A stretch of DNA of 64,000 nt. Source: Apibacter muscae. Lineage in GTDB: Bacteria > Bacteroidota > Bacteroidia > Flavobacteriales > Weeksellaceae. This document shows, in pieces, positions 37,198 to 46,428 of the stretch. The position numbers and the translations under genes were made by a program. Every line of letters begins with the position of its first letter. Positions within the stretch are counted from its first letter, which is position 1. A model generated the notes under the pieces. The model made no database searches, was not told the origin of the DNA, and saw only the letters and a list, made by a program, of their open reading frames with translations. The stretch is from NCBI RefSeq assembly GCF_007845635.1, contig NZ_SELG01000033.1, positions 124,001 through 188,000 of the forward strand. Reading direction: 5' to 3'.

Positions 37198-38397
37198 TTA
37201 AGTGTTTATTTTTATCTGTTTCACCAAATTAACATATTTATCCTTGTCTATAAAAATTTCTTTTTCACTATTATCTATATTATAACTAATCTCTGAAAAT
37301 AATTTTTCTGAAATACTTCTTAAACCTCTTGCACCAAGTCCTAAAATTTCAGTTTCTGCAACAATTTCTCTTAAAACATCGTCAGAAATTTTTATATCAA
37401 TTCCATCTAAAGCAAATAAGGCTTTGTATTGCTTTATGATGGCATTCTTAGGCTCTGTTAAAATTTGCAACATTGCTTGGCTATCTAAAGGTTCTAAGCT
37501 TGTTACTACAGGAAAACGCCCTAAAAGTTCAGGAATTAAACCATAATTTTTTAAATCTAAAGCATTAATTCGAGATAATATTTCTTTATTATCTAAGTTA
37601 CTAGATTTATCTTTTGTAAAACCAATAACACTTTTATTTAATCGATTTGATATTATTCGTTCGATACCCGAGAAAGCTCCTCCAGCTATAAACAAAATGT
37701 TTTGAGTGTTTACTTGTATATATTTTTGGTCTGGATGTTTTCTTCCTCCTTGAGGCGGAACGTTTATAACACTACCTTCTAACAATTTCAATAATGCCTG
37801 TTGAACACCCTCTCCAGAAACATCTCTAGTTATACTTGGATTATCACTCTTTCTACTTATTTTATCAATTTCATCAATAAAAACAATCCCTTGTTCAGCT
37901 TTTTCAACATTATAATCGGCGGCTTGTAATAATCTGGTTAATATACTTTCAACATCTTCTCCCACGTAACCAGCCTCGGTAAGCACCGTAGAATCAACTA
38001 TGGTAAATGGTACCTCCAGCAATTTTGCTATTGATTTTGCTAATAAGGTTTTCCCTGTTCCTGTTTGCCCAACCATTAAAATATTTGACTTTTCTATCTC
38101 AACTTCTTTATTTAACTCTAAAGAGTGCTTTAATCTTTTATAATGATTATATACGGCTACTGATAATTGTTTTTTTGCTTCTTCTTGACCTATGACATAT
38201 TGATCTAAAAATTTTTTTATTTCTTTGGGTTTTTGTTCTTTAAATTCAAAATCTTGCTTTTTGGCCTGTGTTTGATCTTGAATAAGTATATTATGTGCTT
38301 GTTCTATACAATCATTACAAATATGACCATTTAAACCAGCTACTAATAACTGAACTTCAGATTTTTTTCTACCGCAAAATGTACATGTTTCATCCAT
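37198..38397 (-). CDS. clpX: ATP-dependent unfoldase ClpX
   Basis: A 399-residue AAA+ unfoldase that feeds tagged proteins to the ClpP protease. The N-terminal zinc finger is complete (Cys5, Cys8, Cys27, Cys30). Walker A GQTGTGKT lies at 110-117, the pore loop GYVG at 143-146 and Walker B IVFIDEIDKI at 171-180. The region GLGARGLRSISEKLF near 355 carries sensor 2. The ClpP-contact IGF loop appears as IGF in SVIGFTKDK. The gene is alone here; clpP is not adjacent. Upstream lies the terminator of pdhB. Confidence 0.96.
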   Translation of the reverse strand: MDETCTFCGRKKSEVQLLVAGLNGHICNDCIEQAHNILIQDQTQAKKQDFEFKEQKPKEIKKFLDQYVIGQEEAKKQLSVAVYNHYKRLKHSLELNKEVEIEKSNILMVGQTGTGKTLLAKSIAKLLEVPFTIVDSTVLTEAGYVGEDVESILTRLLQAADYNVEKAEQGIVFIDEIDKISRKSDNPSITRDVSGEGVQQALLKLLEGSVINVPPQGGRKHPDQKYIQVNTQNILFIAGGAFSGIERIISNRLNKSVIGFTKDKSSNLDNKEILSRINALDLKNYGLIPELLGRFPVVTSLEPLDSQAMLQILTEPKNAIIKQYKALFALDGIDIKISDDVLREIVAETEILGLGARGLRSISEKLFSEISYNIDNSEKEIFIDKDKYVNLVKQIKINT

Positions 38398-38427
38398 AAT
38401 TAATTATCGCTAAAAATTAGTTTAAAA

Positions 38428-38464
38428 AATAAGGTTTCAAAAAATATATTTTTGAAACCTTATT
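38428..38464 (-). terminator. Intrinsic terminator after pdhB
   Basis: A perfect 16-base stem (38428-38443 with 38449-38464) with core AATAAGGTTTCAAAAA and a five-base loop, placed about 30 bases past the pdhB stop and just upstream of clpX. Confidence 0.9.
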
Positions 38465-38494
38465 ATATTCTAATATATATTGAACAACTTAAAT

Positions 38495-39472
38495 TTATTT
38501 GTATAATGATTTTTTAACAGCCTTAACTACTTCAGAAGCTTTTGGATACCACTCGTTAAACAAAGGTGCTGAATAAGGCGCAGAGGTATCTGCAGTAGTA
38601 ATTCTTTTAATAGGTGCGTCTAAATAATCAAAAGCTTTCTGCTGAATCATATAAGCAATTTCACCAGCGATTGAAGCAAAAGGCCATTCCTCAATCAACA
38701 ATACGAGTCTGTTTGTTTTTTTTACTGATGTTATAATTGTATCATAATCCAACGGTCTTATCGTTCTTAAATCAATAACTTCCGCATGAATATTTTCTTT
38801 TTCCAATTCTTCTGCAGCTTGTAATGCTACTTTCATTATTTTCCCAAAAGAAACTATGGTGACATCTGATCCTTCTTTTTTAATATCAGCCACACCTATT
38901 GGCAACAAATATTCATCTTCTGGAATTTCCATTTTGTCTCCATACATCTGCTCTGATTCCATAAATATGACAGGATCATTATCTCTAATCGCAGATTTCA
39001 ACAAACCTTTTGCATCATAGGGATTGGATGGTACAATAACTTTTAAACCTGGACAATTTGCAAACCAGCTTTCAAATGCTTGTGAATGAGTAGCACCCAA
39101 TTGCCCCGCAGATCCTGTTGGACCTCGAAAAACTATGGGAACATTCCACTGTCCTCCAGACATTTGATATATCTTAGCCGCATTATTTATAATTTGATCT
39201 ATGGCAACCAATGAAAAGTTGAAAGTCATATACTCAACAATAGGGCGACATCCGTTCATTGCTGCGCCAACGCTTATACCGCTGAATCCGCTTTCAGCTA
39301 TAGGGGAATCAATAACTCTTTTAGGTCCAAATTCATCTAACATACCTTTGGAAGCTTTGTATGCTCCATTATAATTTGCTACTTCTTCACCTATTAAGAA
39401 AATTGAAGAATCTCTTCTCATCTCCTCACTCATAGCTTCACAAACCGCTTGTCTAAATTGAACTTCCTTCAT
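38495..39472 (-). CDS. pdhB: Pyruvate dehydrogenase E1 component, beta subunit
   Basis: 325 residues. With the alpha subunit it decarboxylates pyruvate to feed acetyl-CoA synthesis. It begins EVQFRQAVCEAMSEEMRRDS and contains GEEVANYNGAYKASKGML and VIDSPIAESGFSGISVGAAM, the ThDP-domain E1-beta motifs. FRGPTGSAGQLGATHSQAFE follows near 120 and the C-terminal transketolase domain ends in NEWYPKASEVVKAVKK. Typical length. No pdhA or E2 gene is adjacent, so the complex genes are dispersed. A TACTTTTG promoter element precedes it. Confidence 0.93.
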   Translation of the reverse strand: MKEVQFRQAVCEAMSEEMRRDSSIFLIGEEVANYNGAYKASKGMLDEFGPKRVIDSPIAESGFSGISVGAAMNGCRPIVEYMTFNFSLVAIDQIINNAAKIYQMSGGQWNVPIVFRGPTGSAGQLGATHSQAFESWFANCPGLKVIVPSNPYDAKGLLKSAIRDNDPVIFMESEQMYGDKMEIPEDEYLLPIGVADIKKEGSDVTIVSFGKIMKVALQAAEELEKENIHAEVIDLRTIRPLDYDTIITSVKKTNRLVLLIEEWPFASIAGEIAYMIQQKAFDYLDAPIKRITTADTSAPYSAPLFNEWYPKASEVVKAVKKSLYK

Positions 39473-39494
39473 TATTTTAAAATATTATTTGTAA

Positions 39495-39502
39495 CAAAAG
39501 TA
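39495..39502 (-). promoter_or_regulatory. Candidate -7 promoter element for pdhB
   Basis: On the minus strand the sequence is TACTTTTG (TAnnTTTG), with an RNA start near 39490, about 18 bases before the ATG. TTTAG at the usual spacing upstream is a partial match to TTTG. Confidence 0.45.
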
Positions 39503-39550
39503 CAAAAATTCATATATAAATCTAAATTATTTATTGCGCTTTTAACTATC

Positions 39551-40276
39551 TTAAAAATTTAATTTCTTTTTCCAAAAATTGATAACTTTTGGCTTATTTA
39601 TTCCATGACAGCCAAAAGGTAATTCATTGTTATTTAATTTCAAAGCTAATTTAGGCTTTCTATCTATGGCAAATTTTAAACTTATAGGATAATCAGGAAT
39701 TTTAAAATCTGACATATATTTAGTTACCTCTATAGACCAAAATACATCTTCATTATAGGGATAAACTTCAATCTCTCTTTTTAATTCTTCTACAATTTTT
39801 AAACTTGACTCAACTTTTCTCAATGAAAATCCTCCATTGCCTGTTTTATACCATATAAGATATTTTTTGCTATTTTATTTCTTTTTAATTTTGGCTAATA
39901 TATTTGAAGTAAATATCCAAGGAGCTCCTATATAATCGTATCCTTGATTACACCAATTTAATAGTTCATCTTTAAAAACATAACAATCAAGCTGATATAT
40001 TAATATATAATCTAAATATTTAAATCGCTGATAAAAATCTACAGATAGCAGTAATCTATTATAACCTTCGACACTTTCAAAATAAAAATTATCAAAACCT
40101 TCTTTTTCAATATTATTTGAGCCTTTTAATTCAAAATATTTAGGCAGATTTAGTGAAATTGGATGTATTAAAACAATAGTATAATTTTTAAAAACATTTA
40201 AACATCGATCTAATGAAAATTTCTCAAGAGAATCTAATTCAGTTTTATAAATAGGAATAATTATTTTTACTTTCAT
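39551..40276 (-). pseudogene. DUF5672-family gene broken by an in-frame TAA
   Basis: Two minus-strand reading frames, 133 residues before and 107 after, lie in exactly the same frame and are separated by a single TAA at 39875-39877. Joined, they read as one DUF5672 protein of about 240 residues, a glycosyltransferase-like family often found among surface-polysaccharide genes. Key blocks are YILIYQLDCYVFKDELLNWC and YDYIGAPW upstream, then GNGGFSLRKV, NEDVFWSIE and PFGCHG downstream. There is no frameshift. Options are a recent nonsense mutation, a sequencing error or read-through. It stands between pdhB and serS. Confidence 0.75.
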
Positions 40277-40327
40277 AATATATTCAAAAATATAAATTAA
40301 TTTTTATTTATAATTATTTATAAATTT

Positions 40328-40335
40328 TAAATTTG
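40328..40335 (+). promoter_or_regulatory. Candidate -7 promoter element for serS
   Basis: TAAATTTG fits TAnnTTTG. RNA would start near 40340, 20 bases before the serS ATG at 40360. No clear -33 element. Confidence 0.4.
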
Positions 40336-40359
40336 CTTAAAAGATTTATTTTAAATAGT

Positions 40360-41628
40360 ATGCTACAAATTTCCTTTATAAAAGAAAATAGAGATAAAGT
40401 TTTGAATGGTTTAAAGAAAAGAAATTTTAATAATTTATCTCTTATTGATGAAATTATTCAATTGGATGATTCTAGAAAAAAAATAAAATTTAATTTGGAA
40501 GCCCAACTCGCTGAGTTAAATCATATATCTAAACAAATTGGAATCTTAATTAAACAACAAAAATTAGATGAGGTTGAATCTTTGAAATCTAATACTTTAA
40601 AATTAAAAGATTTAACTAAAGAATTGCAGCATGAATTAAATAATATTGAAGACACTATATTAAAACATCTCTACGAAATTCCGAATATACCCAACAGTTT
40701 AGTTCCAGAAGGTACTAGTGAACAAGATAACCTGGAAATTTATAAGCACACAGCTAATTATAATTTAATACCGAATTGCTTACCTCATTGGGATTTGGCT
40801 AAAAACTATAACTTAATTGATTTTGAATTAGGTGTAAAAATTACCGGAGCAGGTTTTCCTGTTTATATAGGTAAAGGTGCACGTTTGCAAAGAGCCTTAA
40901 TACAATATTTTTTAGATAAAAATTCTGAAGCAGGCTATACAGAAATTGTACCGCCTTTTGTTGTTAATGAAACTTCTGCTTATGGTACTGGTCAATTGCC
41001 AGACAAAGAAGGACAAATGTATTTTATAAATGAAGATCACTTATATTTAATTCCAACTTCTGAGGTACCTGTAACAAATATTTACAGAAATGAATTATTA
41101 GATAATACTGAATTGCCTATAAAATTAACTGCATATTCTCCATGTTTTAGAAGAGAAGCTGGATCTTATGGAAAAGACGTTAGAGGTTTGAATCGTCTCC
41201 ATCAATTTGAAAAAGTTGAAATTGTTAGGATTGAAAAACCTGAAAATTCTTATTCTGCTTTAGATGAAATGGTTGAACATATAAAAACAATACTTGAATC
41301 TTTAAATTTAACTTATAGAATTTTAAGGTTATGTGGAGGAGATTTAGGTTTCACTTCTGCAATAACTTATGATTTTGAGGTATGGTCTGCCGCACAAGAG
41401 AGATGGTTGGAAATTAGTTCTGTCTCCAATTTTGAAACTTATCAGGCTAATCGTTTAAAATTAAGATACAAAACAGAAGGCAAGAATCAACTTTGCCATA
41501 CTCTTAATGGATCTTCATTAGCTCTTCCAAGAGTTTTAGCTGCTATTTTAGAAAATTTTCAAACCCATGAAGGTATTGTCATTCCAGAAGTGTTAGTACC
41601 TTATACTGGTTTTAACATAATCAATTAA
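40360..41628 (+). CDS. serS: Seryl-tRNA synthetase
   Basis: A 422-residue class II synthetase that charges tRNA-Ser. An N-terminal coiled-coil arm (about 25-105) binds the tRNA long variable loop. Catalytic motif 2 is in CFRREAGSYGKDVRGLNRLH, with upstream TSEVPVTNIYRNE. Motif 3 lies in LNGSSLALPRVLAAILENFQ. The ATG at 40360 is preferred to an in-frame TTG nine codons earlier, which overlaps the promoter -7 element. Its downstream neighbours sufE and a glycosyltransferase follow closely and may be co-transcribed. Confidence 0.95.
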   Translation: MLQISFIKENRDKVLNGLKKRNFNNLSLIDEIIQLDDSRKKIKFNLEAQLAELNHISKQIGILIKQQKLDEVESLKSNTLKLKDLTKELQHELNNIEDTILKHLYEIPNIPNSLVPEGTSEQDNLEIYKHTANYNLIPNCLPHWDLAKNYNLIDFELGVKITGAGFPVYIGKGARLQRALIQYFLDKNSEAGYTEIVPPFVVNETSAYGTGQLPDKEGQMYFINEDHLYLIPTSEVPVTNIYRNELLDNTELPIKLTAYSPCFRREAGSYGKDVRGLNRLHQFEKVEIVRIEKPENSYSALDEMVEHIKTILESLNLTYRILRLCGGDLGFTSAITYDFEVWSAAQERWLEISSVSNFETYQANRLKLRYKTEGKNQLCHTLNGSSLALPRVLAAILENFQTHEGIVIPEVLVPYTGFNIIN

Positions 41629-41639
41629 ATATTAAACTA

Positions 41640-42062
41640 ATGATAATTAGCGAAATTCAGCAAGAAATTATTGATGAGTTTAATTCTTTTGATGATTGGC
41701 AACAACGTTACGAATATATCATTGAATTAGGTAAATCTTTAAAAGGTATGAATGTTGAAGATAAAACAGAAGATAAACTTATTCAAGGTTGTCAATCTCA
41801 AGTTTGGTTAGACGTTACCAAAAATGATAACAAATTATTTTTTGTTGCAGATTCTGATGCTATTTTACCTAAAGGAATTTTAGCTTTGTTAGTAAAAATA
41901 TATTCCGGGCAACCCATTACTGATATTCTTAAATCTGATGAAAATTTTATTCAAAAAATAGGATTACAAGAATTTTTATCTCCTACCCGTGCGAATGGTT
42001 TACTAGCTATGATTAAAAAAATAAAATATTACGCTATTGTATATTCCATTAAACATGAGTAA
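41640..42062 (+). CDS. sufE: SufE-family sulfur acceptor
   Basis: 140 residues. SufE proteins take sulfur from the cysteine desulfurase SufS and pass it to the SufBCD scaffold for iron-sulfur cluster assembly. The acceptor Cys is in LIQGCQSQVWLDV (about residue 51), matching the family C-x-S-x-V-W pattern. LSPTRANGLLAMIKKIKYYA is the conserved C-terminal helix. It starts 11 bases after serS, and its last codons overlap the next gene by 8 bases. The remaining suf genes are elsewhere. Confidence 0.9.
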   Translation: MIISEIQQEIIDEFNSFDDWQQRYEYIIELGKSLKGMNVEDKTEDKLIQGCQSQVWLDVTKNDNKLFFVADSDAILPKGILALLVKIYSGQPITDILKSDENFIQKIGLQEFLSPTRANGLLAMIKKIKYYAIVYSIKHE

Positions 42063-43041
42063 TTTAAAAAAAAGATTACTTGTTTTTAGATTTTCAGCAA
42101 TGGGGGATGTAGCAATGACAGTTCCTGTTCTAAAAGAATTAGCTCTAAAAAACTTAGATTTGGAGTTAATCATTATATCTAGAGATTTATATAAACCTTT
42201 TTTTGAATCTATACCAAATTCAGTTTTTGTAGGTGTAGATTTTAACAATTATAAAGGAGTTTTAGGATTATTTAAGCTTTCTAGAATTTTAAAAAAATAC
42301 AAGGCTGATGCAATTGTTGATCTGCACAATGTTTTAAGAACTAAAATATTAAAATTTTTCCTTAGGCCTTACATCAAAACTCAAATTACAGTAAACAAAG
42401 GAAGAAATGAAAAAAAATTGCTCGCTTCTAATAAATATAAAATTCTGAAACCTTTAAAATCTATGCATGAAAGATATGCAGATGTATTTAGGAAATTAGG
42501 ATTTAATCTAACATTATCCCATAAACTGAATAGCGATATTATAAAAAAAAATAAACATATTGGTATTGCTCCTTTTGCTAACTATAAAGAGAAAATGTAT
42601 ACCCTTGATAGGATGAAAAAAATATGCTTATATCTAGCTAATAAGAACTATAAAATTTATCTTTTTGGAGGAGGAACAAATGAATCTAATATTCTAAAAG
42701 AATGGAGCGATACAAATTCATATATACATTCTTTAGCTGATAATTGCTCCATAAAGGAACAAATGGAGATAATGAAAAATCTAGAATTTATTATTACTAT
42801 GGATTCAGCTAATATGCATATCGCCTCAATTGCTGGAACTAGAGTAATTTCTATATGGGGTGCAACTCATCCATTTGCTGGATTTCTAGGATATGGTCAA
42901 AAAATTGAAGATGTTATTCAAATTGATTTATCTTGCAGACCTTGCTCAATATATGGAAATAAGTCTTGCCTAAGAAAAGATATCGCGTGTATGAACTACA
43001 TAGACGAAAAAACTATTTTAAGCAAAATTTTAAATAAATAA
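42055..43041 (+). CDS. Family 9 glycosyltransferase (heptosyltransferase-like)
   Basis: 328 residues. It starts MSNLKKRLLVFRFSAMGDVA, the GT9 N-terminal strand with Gly-Asp. The C-terminal nucleotide-sugar half has IGIAPFANYKEKMY, YKIYLFGGG and MDSANMHIASIAGTRVISIW, the usual donor-binding block of ADP-heptose transferases. A Cys-rich end (SCRPCSIYGNKSCLRKDIAC) is also common in the family. It probably adds a sugar to the lipopolysaccharide core. The start at 42055 overlaps sufE by 8 bases; a TTG six codons earlier is less likely. It ends at a terminator shared with rplQ. Confidence 0.85.
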   Translation: MSNLKKRLLVFRFSAMGDVAMTVPVLKELALKNLDLELIIISRDLYKPFFESIPNSVFVGVDFNNYKGVLGLFKLSRILKKYKADAIVDLHNVLRTKILKFFLRPYIKTQITVNKGRNEKKLLASNKYKILKPLKSMHERYADVFRKLGFNLTLSHKLNSDIIKKNKHIGIAPFANYKEKMYTLDRMKKICLYLANKNYKIYLFGGGTNESNILKEWSDTNSYIHSLADNCSIKEQMEIMKNLEFIITMDSANMHIASIAGTRVISIWGATHPFAGFLGYGQKIEDVIQIDLSCRPCSIYGNKSCLRKDIACMNYIDEKTILSKILNK

Positions 43042-43072
43042 AAAAGAAGATTTTTATAAAATCTTCTTTTTT
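43040..43072 (+). terminator. Bidirectional terminator between the GT9 gene and rplQ
   Basis: A stem of about 15 bases (AAAAAAGAAGATTTT with AAAATCTTCTTTTTT) with a very short loop, in the gap between convergent genes. It ends both the serS-side unit and the long ribosomal operon. Confidence 0.8.
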
Positions 43073-43095
43073 ATTTATTTATGCTATTAATACTC

Positions 43096-43614
43096 TTATT
43101 TATCAGTTGAATTTACTTCTTTATTTTCAAGATTTAAATCATCTTGTTCATCAGATGTTACTTCATTTACTGTTTCAGTATCAACTTTTTTTGTTGTTGA
43201 TGCTCTACGACCTCTTCTTGTTGTCTTTTTAGAAGTATCACCAGAATTATAAATTTCATTAAAATCAACCAATTCTATTAATGCAGTATCAGCAGCATCT
43301 CCTAAACGAAACCCTGTCTTAATAATCCTAGTGTATCCGCCATTTCTAGAAGAAATTTTTGGAGCAATTTCTCTAAATAACTCAGTAACAGCTTCTTTAT
43401 CTTGAAGATAACTAAATGCAAGTCTTCTATTAGGTGTTGTATCCTCTTTGGACTTTGTTAAGATTGGTTCAATGAAAACTCTTAGTGCTTTAGCTTTCGC
43501 TAATGTTGTATTAATTCTTTTATACTTGATAAGAGATACAGCCATATTAGAAAGCATTGCTTTACGATGAGAGGCCGTTCTCCCTAAATGATTAAACTTT
43601 TTTCCGTGTCTCAT
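43096..43614 (-). CDS. rplQ: 50S ribosomal protein L17
   Basis: 172 residues. It starts [20 protein letters not shown], the diagnostic L17 N-terminus, and the conserved core runs to about residue 120. The last 45 residues form a Lys/Arg-rich then acidic low-complexity tail ([13 protein letters not shown], then many Glu/Asp), making it longer than E. coli L17 (127). L17 binds 23S rRNA near the exit tunnel. It is the last gene of the ribosomal cluster, 10 bases after rpoA, and is followed by a terminator. Confidence 0.96.
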   Translation of the reverse strand: MRHGKKFNHLGRTASHRKAMLSNMAVSLIKYKRINTTLAKAKALRVFIEPILTKSKEDTTPNRRLAFSYLQDKEAVTELFREIAPKISSRNGGYTRIIKTGFRLGDAADTALIELVDFNEIYNSGDTSKKTTRRGRRASTTKKVDTETVNEVTSDEQDDLNLENKEVNSTDK

Positions 43615-43624
43615 AATTTCCTTA

Positions 43625-44617
43625 TTATTCTACGTCTAATTTATATTTTGAAACATCTAACCCAAAAGTGAGATTTTTAGAATAAACTAAATCTTCTAAT
43701 TCGGTTAAAGATTTTTTTCCAAAGTTTCTAAACTTCATTAAATCTGATTTAGTAAATGAAACCAACTCACCTAAAGTTTCAACTTCAGCCGCTTTAAGAC
43801 AATTTAAAGCTCTAACAGATAGATCCATATCAACAAGTTTAGTTTTTAACAACTGTCTCATATGTAGAGCCTCTTCATCATAAGTATCTGACGAAGCAAC
43901 AATATCTGCCTCAAGAGTTATTCTCTCATCTGAGAAAAGCATAAAGTGATTGATCAAAATTTTAGCTGCTTCAGTTAATGCATCTTGAGGTGCTATTGAA
44001 CCATCCGTTTGAATATCCAAAACCAACTTTTCATAATCTGTTCTTTGTTCTACACGATAATCCTCTATACTATAACTAACATTTCTTATTGGAGTATATA
44101 TAGAGTCTATAGCTATGGTTCCAATTGGTGAATGGTTAGATTTATTTTGCTCAGCAGGAACATATCCTCTACCTTTACTTATCGTGAAGGTAATGTTAAA
44201 ATTAACAGATTTATCCATGTGACATATCACCAAATCAGGGTTTAGAACCTGATATGAAGAAATGAACTTACCTAAATCTCCAGCAGTTAATTCAGTTTTA
44301 CCTGAAATCGAGGCTGTAGCTGTTTCATTTCCTCCTTTATTGATCTGATTTTTAAATCTAACTTTCTTTAAATTCAATATGATTTCAGTTACATCCTCAA
44401 TAACTCCAGGAATGGTTGAGAATTCATGCTCTACACCCTCTATTTTTATAGAGGTTAATGCAAAACCTTCTAAGGAAGATAATAACACTCTTCTCAAAGC
44501 ATTTCCAACAGTCAATCCAAATCCAGGCTCTAATGGTCTAAATTCAAATCTTCCTTTGAAATCATCAGATTCAATTAAAATTACCTTATCAGGTTTTATA
44601 AAGTTTAAAATTGCCAT
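43625..44617 (-). CDS. rpoA: RNA polymerase alpha subunit
   Basis: 330 residues. The N-terminal assembly domain has [20 protein letters not shown] (about residues 26-45) and the C-terminal alphaCTD has [20 protein letters not shown] and [13 protein letters not shown]. It forms the dimer platform for beta and beta' and contacts upstream DNA and regulators. Length and motifs are normal. It follows the standard rpsM-rpsK-rpsD-rpoA-rplQ alpha-operon order. Confidence 0.97.
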   Translation of the reverse strand: MAILNFIKPDKVILIESDDFKGRFEFRPLEPGFGLTVGNALRRVLLSSLEGFALTSIKIEGVEHEFSTIPGVIEDVTEIILNLKKVRFKNQINKGGNETATASISGKTELTAGDLGKFISSYQVLNPDLVICHMDKSVNFNITFTISKGRGYVPAEQNKSNHSPIGTIAIDSIYTPIRNVSYSIEDYRVEQRTDYEKLVLDIQTDGSIAPQDALTEAAKILINHFMLFSDERITLEADIVASSDTYDEEALHMRQLLKTKLVDMDLSVRALNCLKAAEVETLGELVSFTKSDLMKFRNFGKKSLTELEDLVYSKNLTFGLDVSKYKLDVE

Positions 44618-44642
44618 ATAAATTTTAGCTAATTTTTATTTT

Positions 44643-45254
44643 TTATTTAGAATATAATTCGACAATCAATTGTTCTTTGATGTCTTCTGGAATTTGAATT
44701 CTTTCAGGAGCAATTTTAAATTCACCCGATAGTTTTTCATCATTCCAAACTAACCAATCGTAAGTTTTATGAGAATTATTAGTTAATGCATCTTTAATAA
44801 CTTGCAATGACTTTGATTTTTCTCTAACCCCTATAACATCTCCAGGATTTAATAAATAAGAAGGAATATTTACAATTTCTCCATTAACGGTAATATGTTT
44901 ATGAGAAACTAATTGACGAGATCCTGCTCTAGTGTTTGATAAACCTAATCTATAAACTACATTATCTAACCTAGATTCGCAAAGTTGTAGCAAAACTTCC
45001 CCTGTAATCCCTTTACTTCTTTGAGCTTTATTGAAAAGATTTAAAAACTGTCTTTCTAATATACCATAGGTATATTTTGCTTTCTGTTTTTCAGCTAACT
45101 GAATTGCATATTCAGATTTTTTAGCTCCTCTTCTTTTATTCGGACCGTGTTGTCCTGGAGGGTATTTTCTTCTTTCAAAATACTTATCTTCCCCATAAAT
45201 AGCCTGCCCGAATTTTCGTGCTATTTTCGTTTTTGGACCAATATATCTTGCCAT
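44643..45254 (-). CDS. rpsD: 30S ribosomal protein S4
   Basis: 203 residues. It starts [20 protein letters not shown] and carries the S4 RNA-binding domain with [20 protein letters not shown] and [20 protein letters not shown]. The N-terminus has no cysteines, so this is the zinc-free (C-) form. S4 nucleates 30S assembly by binding the 16S five-way junction. It lies between rpsK and rpoA with the usual short spacers. Confidence 0.97.
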   Translation of the reverse strand: MARYIGPKTKIARKFGQAIYGEDKYFERRKYPPGQHGPNKRRGAKKSEYAIQLAEKQKAKYTYGILERQFLNLFNKAQRSKGITGEVLLQLCESRLDNVVYRLGLSNTRAGSRQLVSHKHITVNGEIVNIPSYLLNPGDVIGVREKSKSLQVIKDALTNNSHKTYDWLVWNDEKLSGEFKIAPERIQIPEDIKEQLIVELYSK

Positions 45255-45280
45255 TAAATATAAATTAATTAAATTAGTAA

Positions 45281-45673
45281 TTAAACTCGTCTTCTTTTAG
45301 GAGGTCTACATCCATTATGTGGAATTGGTGTTACATCTACAATTTCACTTACTTCAATACCAGAATTATGGATGGTTCTTATCGCTGATTCTCTACCAGC
45401 TCCAGGACCTTTAACAAAAACTTTAACTCTTTTTAATCCTAATTCAAATGCTACTTGTGAACAATTTTCTGCAGCCATTTGAGCTGCATAAGGAGTATTC
45501 TTTTTAGAACCTTTAAATCCCATTTTCCCAGCTGAAGCCCAAGAAATAACTTCACCATTTTTATTAGTTAGAGAAATGATGATATTGTTAAATGAAGCCT
45601 GAATATGAGCCTCACCTACTGCTTCAATCTTAACTTTTCTTTTTTTAGTTGTTTTTGATGCTGTTTTTGCCAT
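45281..45673 (-). CDS. rpsK: 30S ribosomal protein S11
   Basis: 130 residues. After a Lys-rich N-terminus it has [20 protein letters not shown] and ends with the diagnostic [20 protein letters not shown]11 sits on the platform next to the mRNA exit and the 3' end of 16S rRNA. It follows rpsM by 11 bases and is of standard size. Confidence 0.97.
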   Translation of the reverse strand: MAKTASKTTKKRKVKIEAVGEAHIQASFNNIIISLTNKNGEVISWASAGKMGFKGSKKNTPYAAQMAAENCSQVAFELGLKRVKVFVKGPGAGRESAIRTIHNSGIEVSEIVDVTPIPHNGCRPPKRRRV

Positions 45674-45684
45674 GTTATGAATTA

Positions 45685-46062
45685 TTATTTAGTGGCTTTT
45701 TTCTTATTAGCTACAGTTTTTCTTCTACCTTTTCTAGTTCGTGAATTATTTTTAGTTCTCTGTCCTCTAAGAGGTAAACCTAATCTGTGTCGAATTCCTC
45801 TTTGACAACCAATATCCATTAAACGTTTAATATTTAATTGGATTTCAGAACGTAACTCTCCTTCAACTTTCACATTTTCAGAAATAAATTTTCTGATGGA
45901 ATTTATTTCATCATCGTTCCAATCGGAAACTTTTTTATCCTCACTAATTCCTGCATCTTTTAAAATTTTTGCTGCAGTACTTTTACCGATACCATATATA
46001 TAAGTAAGCCCTATAACTCCTCTTTTATTTTTTGGTAAATCTACACCGGATATTCTAGCCAT
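45685..46062 (-). CDS. rpsM: 30S ribosomal protein S13
   Basis: 125 residues. It starts [20 protein letters not shown], contains the helix-turn segment [14 protein letters not shown] and ends with [20 protein letters not shown], typical of S13. It is in the 30S head, bridging to L5 and tRNA. It follows rpmJ by only 4 bases and begins the alpha-operon part of the cluster. Confidence 0.97.
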   Translation of the reverse strand: MARISGVDLPKNKRGVIGLTYIYGIGKSTAAKILKDAGISEDKKVSDWNDDEINSIRKFISENVKVEGELRSEIQLNIKRLMDIGCQRGIRHRLGLPLRGQRTKNNSRTRKGRRKTVANKKKATK

Positions 46063-46066
46063 AGTA

Positions 46067-46183
46067 TTAACCTTGTCTTTGTTTTAATTTAGGATTTTTT
46101 TTATTAATAATGTATAAACGTCCTTTACGTCTAACAACTATATCATCTGAACTTCTTTTCTTAAGTGATGCTCTTATTTTCAT
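46067..46183 (-). CDS. rpmJ: 50S ribosomal protein L36, zinc-free form
   Basis: A short gene of 38 residues, reading [20 protein letters not shown] then [18 protein letters not shown] and a TAA stop. The N- and C-terminal ends match L36, but none of the Cys-Cys-Cys-His zinc ligands is present; the positions around SSDD hold Ser and Asp. It is therefore the C- type. The gene sits between infA and rpsM, the standard place. Start and stop are clear from spacing (11 bases after infA, 4 before rpsM). Confidence 0.93.
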   Translation of the reverse strand: MKIRASLKKRSSDDIVVRRKGRLYIINKKNPKLKQRQG

Positions 46184-46194
46184 TTTATTATTTT

Positions 46195-46410
46195 TTAATA
46201 TCTAAATGTTATTCTACCTTTGGATAAATCATAAGGAGACATTTCTAACCTTACTTTATCCCCAGGTAATAATTTAATATAATGCATTCTCATTTTTCCA
46301 GAAATATGAGCAGTTAAAATATGCCCATTCTCTAACTCAACTCTAAACATTGCATTGGATAATGCTTCAATAATTGTTCCGTCTTGCTCTATATGTTTTT
46401 GTTTTGCCAT
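46195..46410 (-). CDS. infA: Translation initiation factor IF-1
   Basis: 71 residues forming one S1/OB fold. It starts [20 protein letters not shown] and contains [20 protein letters not shown] and [20 protein letters not shown], all diagnostic. It binds the 30S A site during initiation. It lies between secY and rpmJ, as in most Bacteroidota. Confidence 0.97.
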   Translation of the reverse strand: MAKQKHIEQDGTIIEALSNAMFRVELENGHILTAHISGKMRMHYIKLLPGDKVRLEMSPYDLSKGRITFRY

Positions 46411-46428
46411 ATTTTAATCAATGTATGA

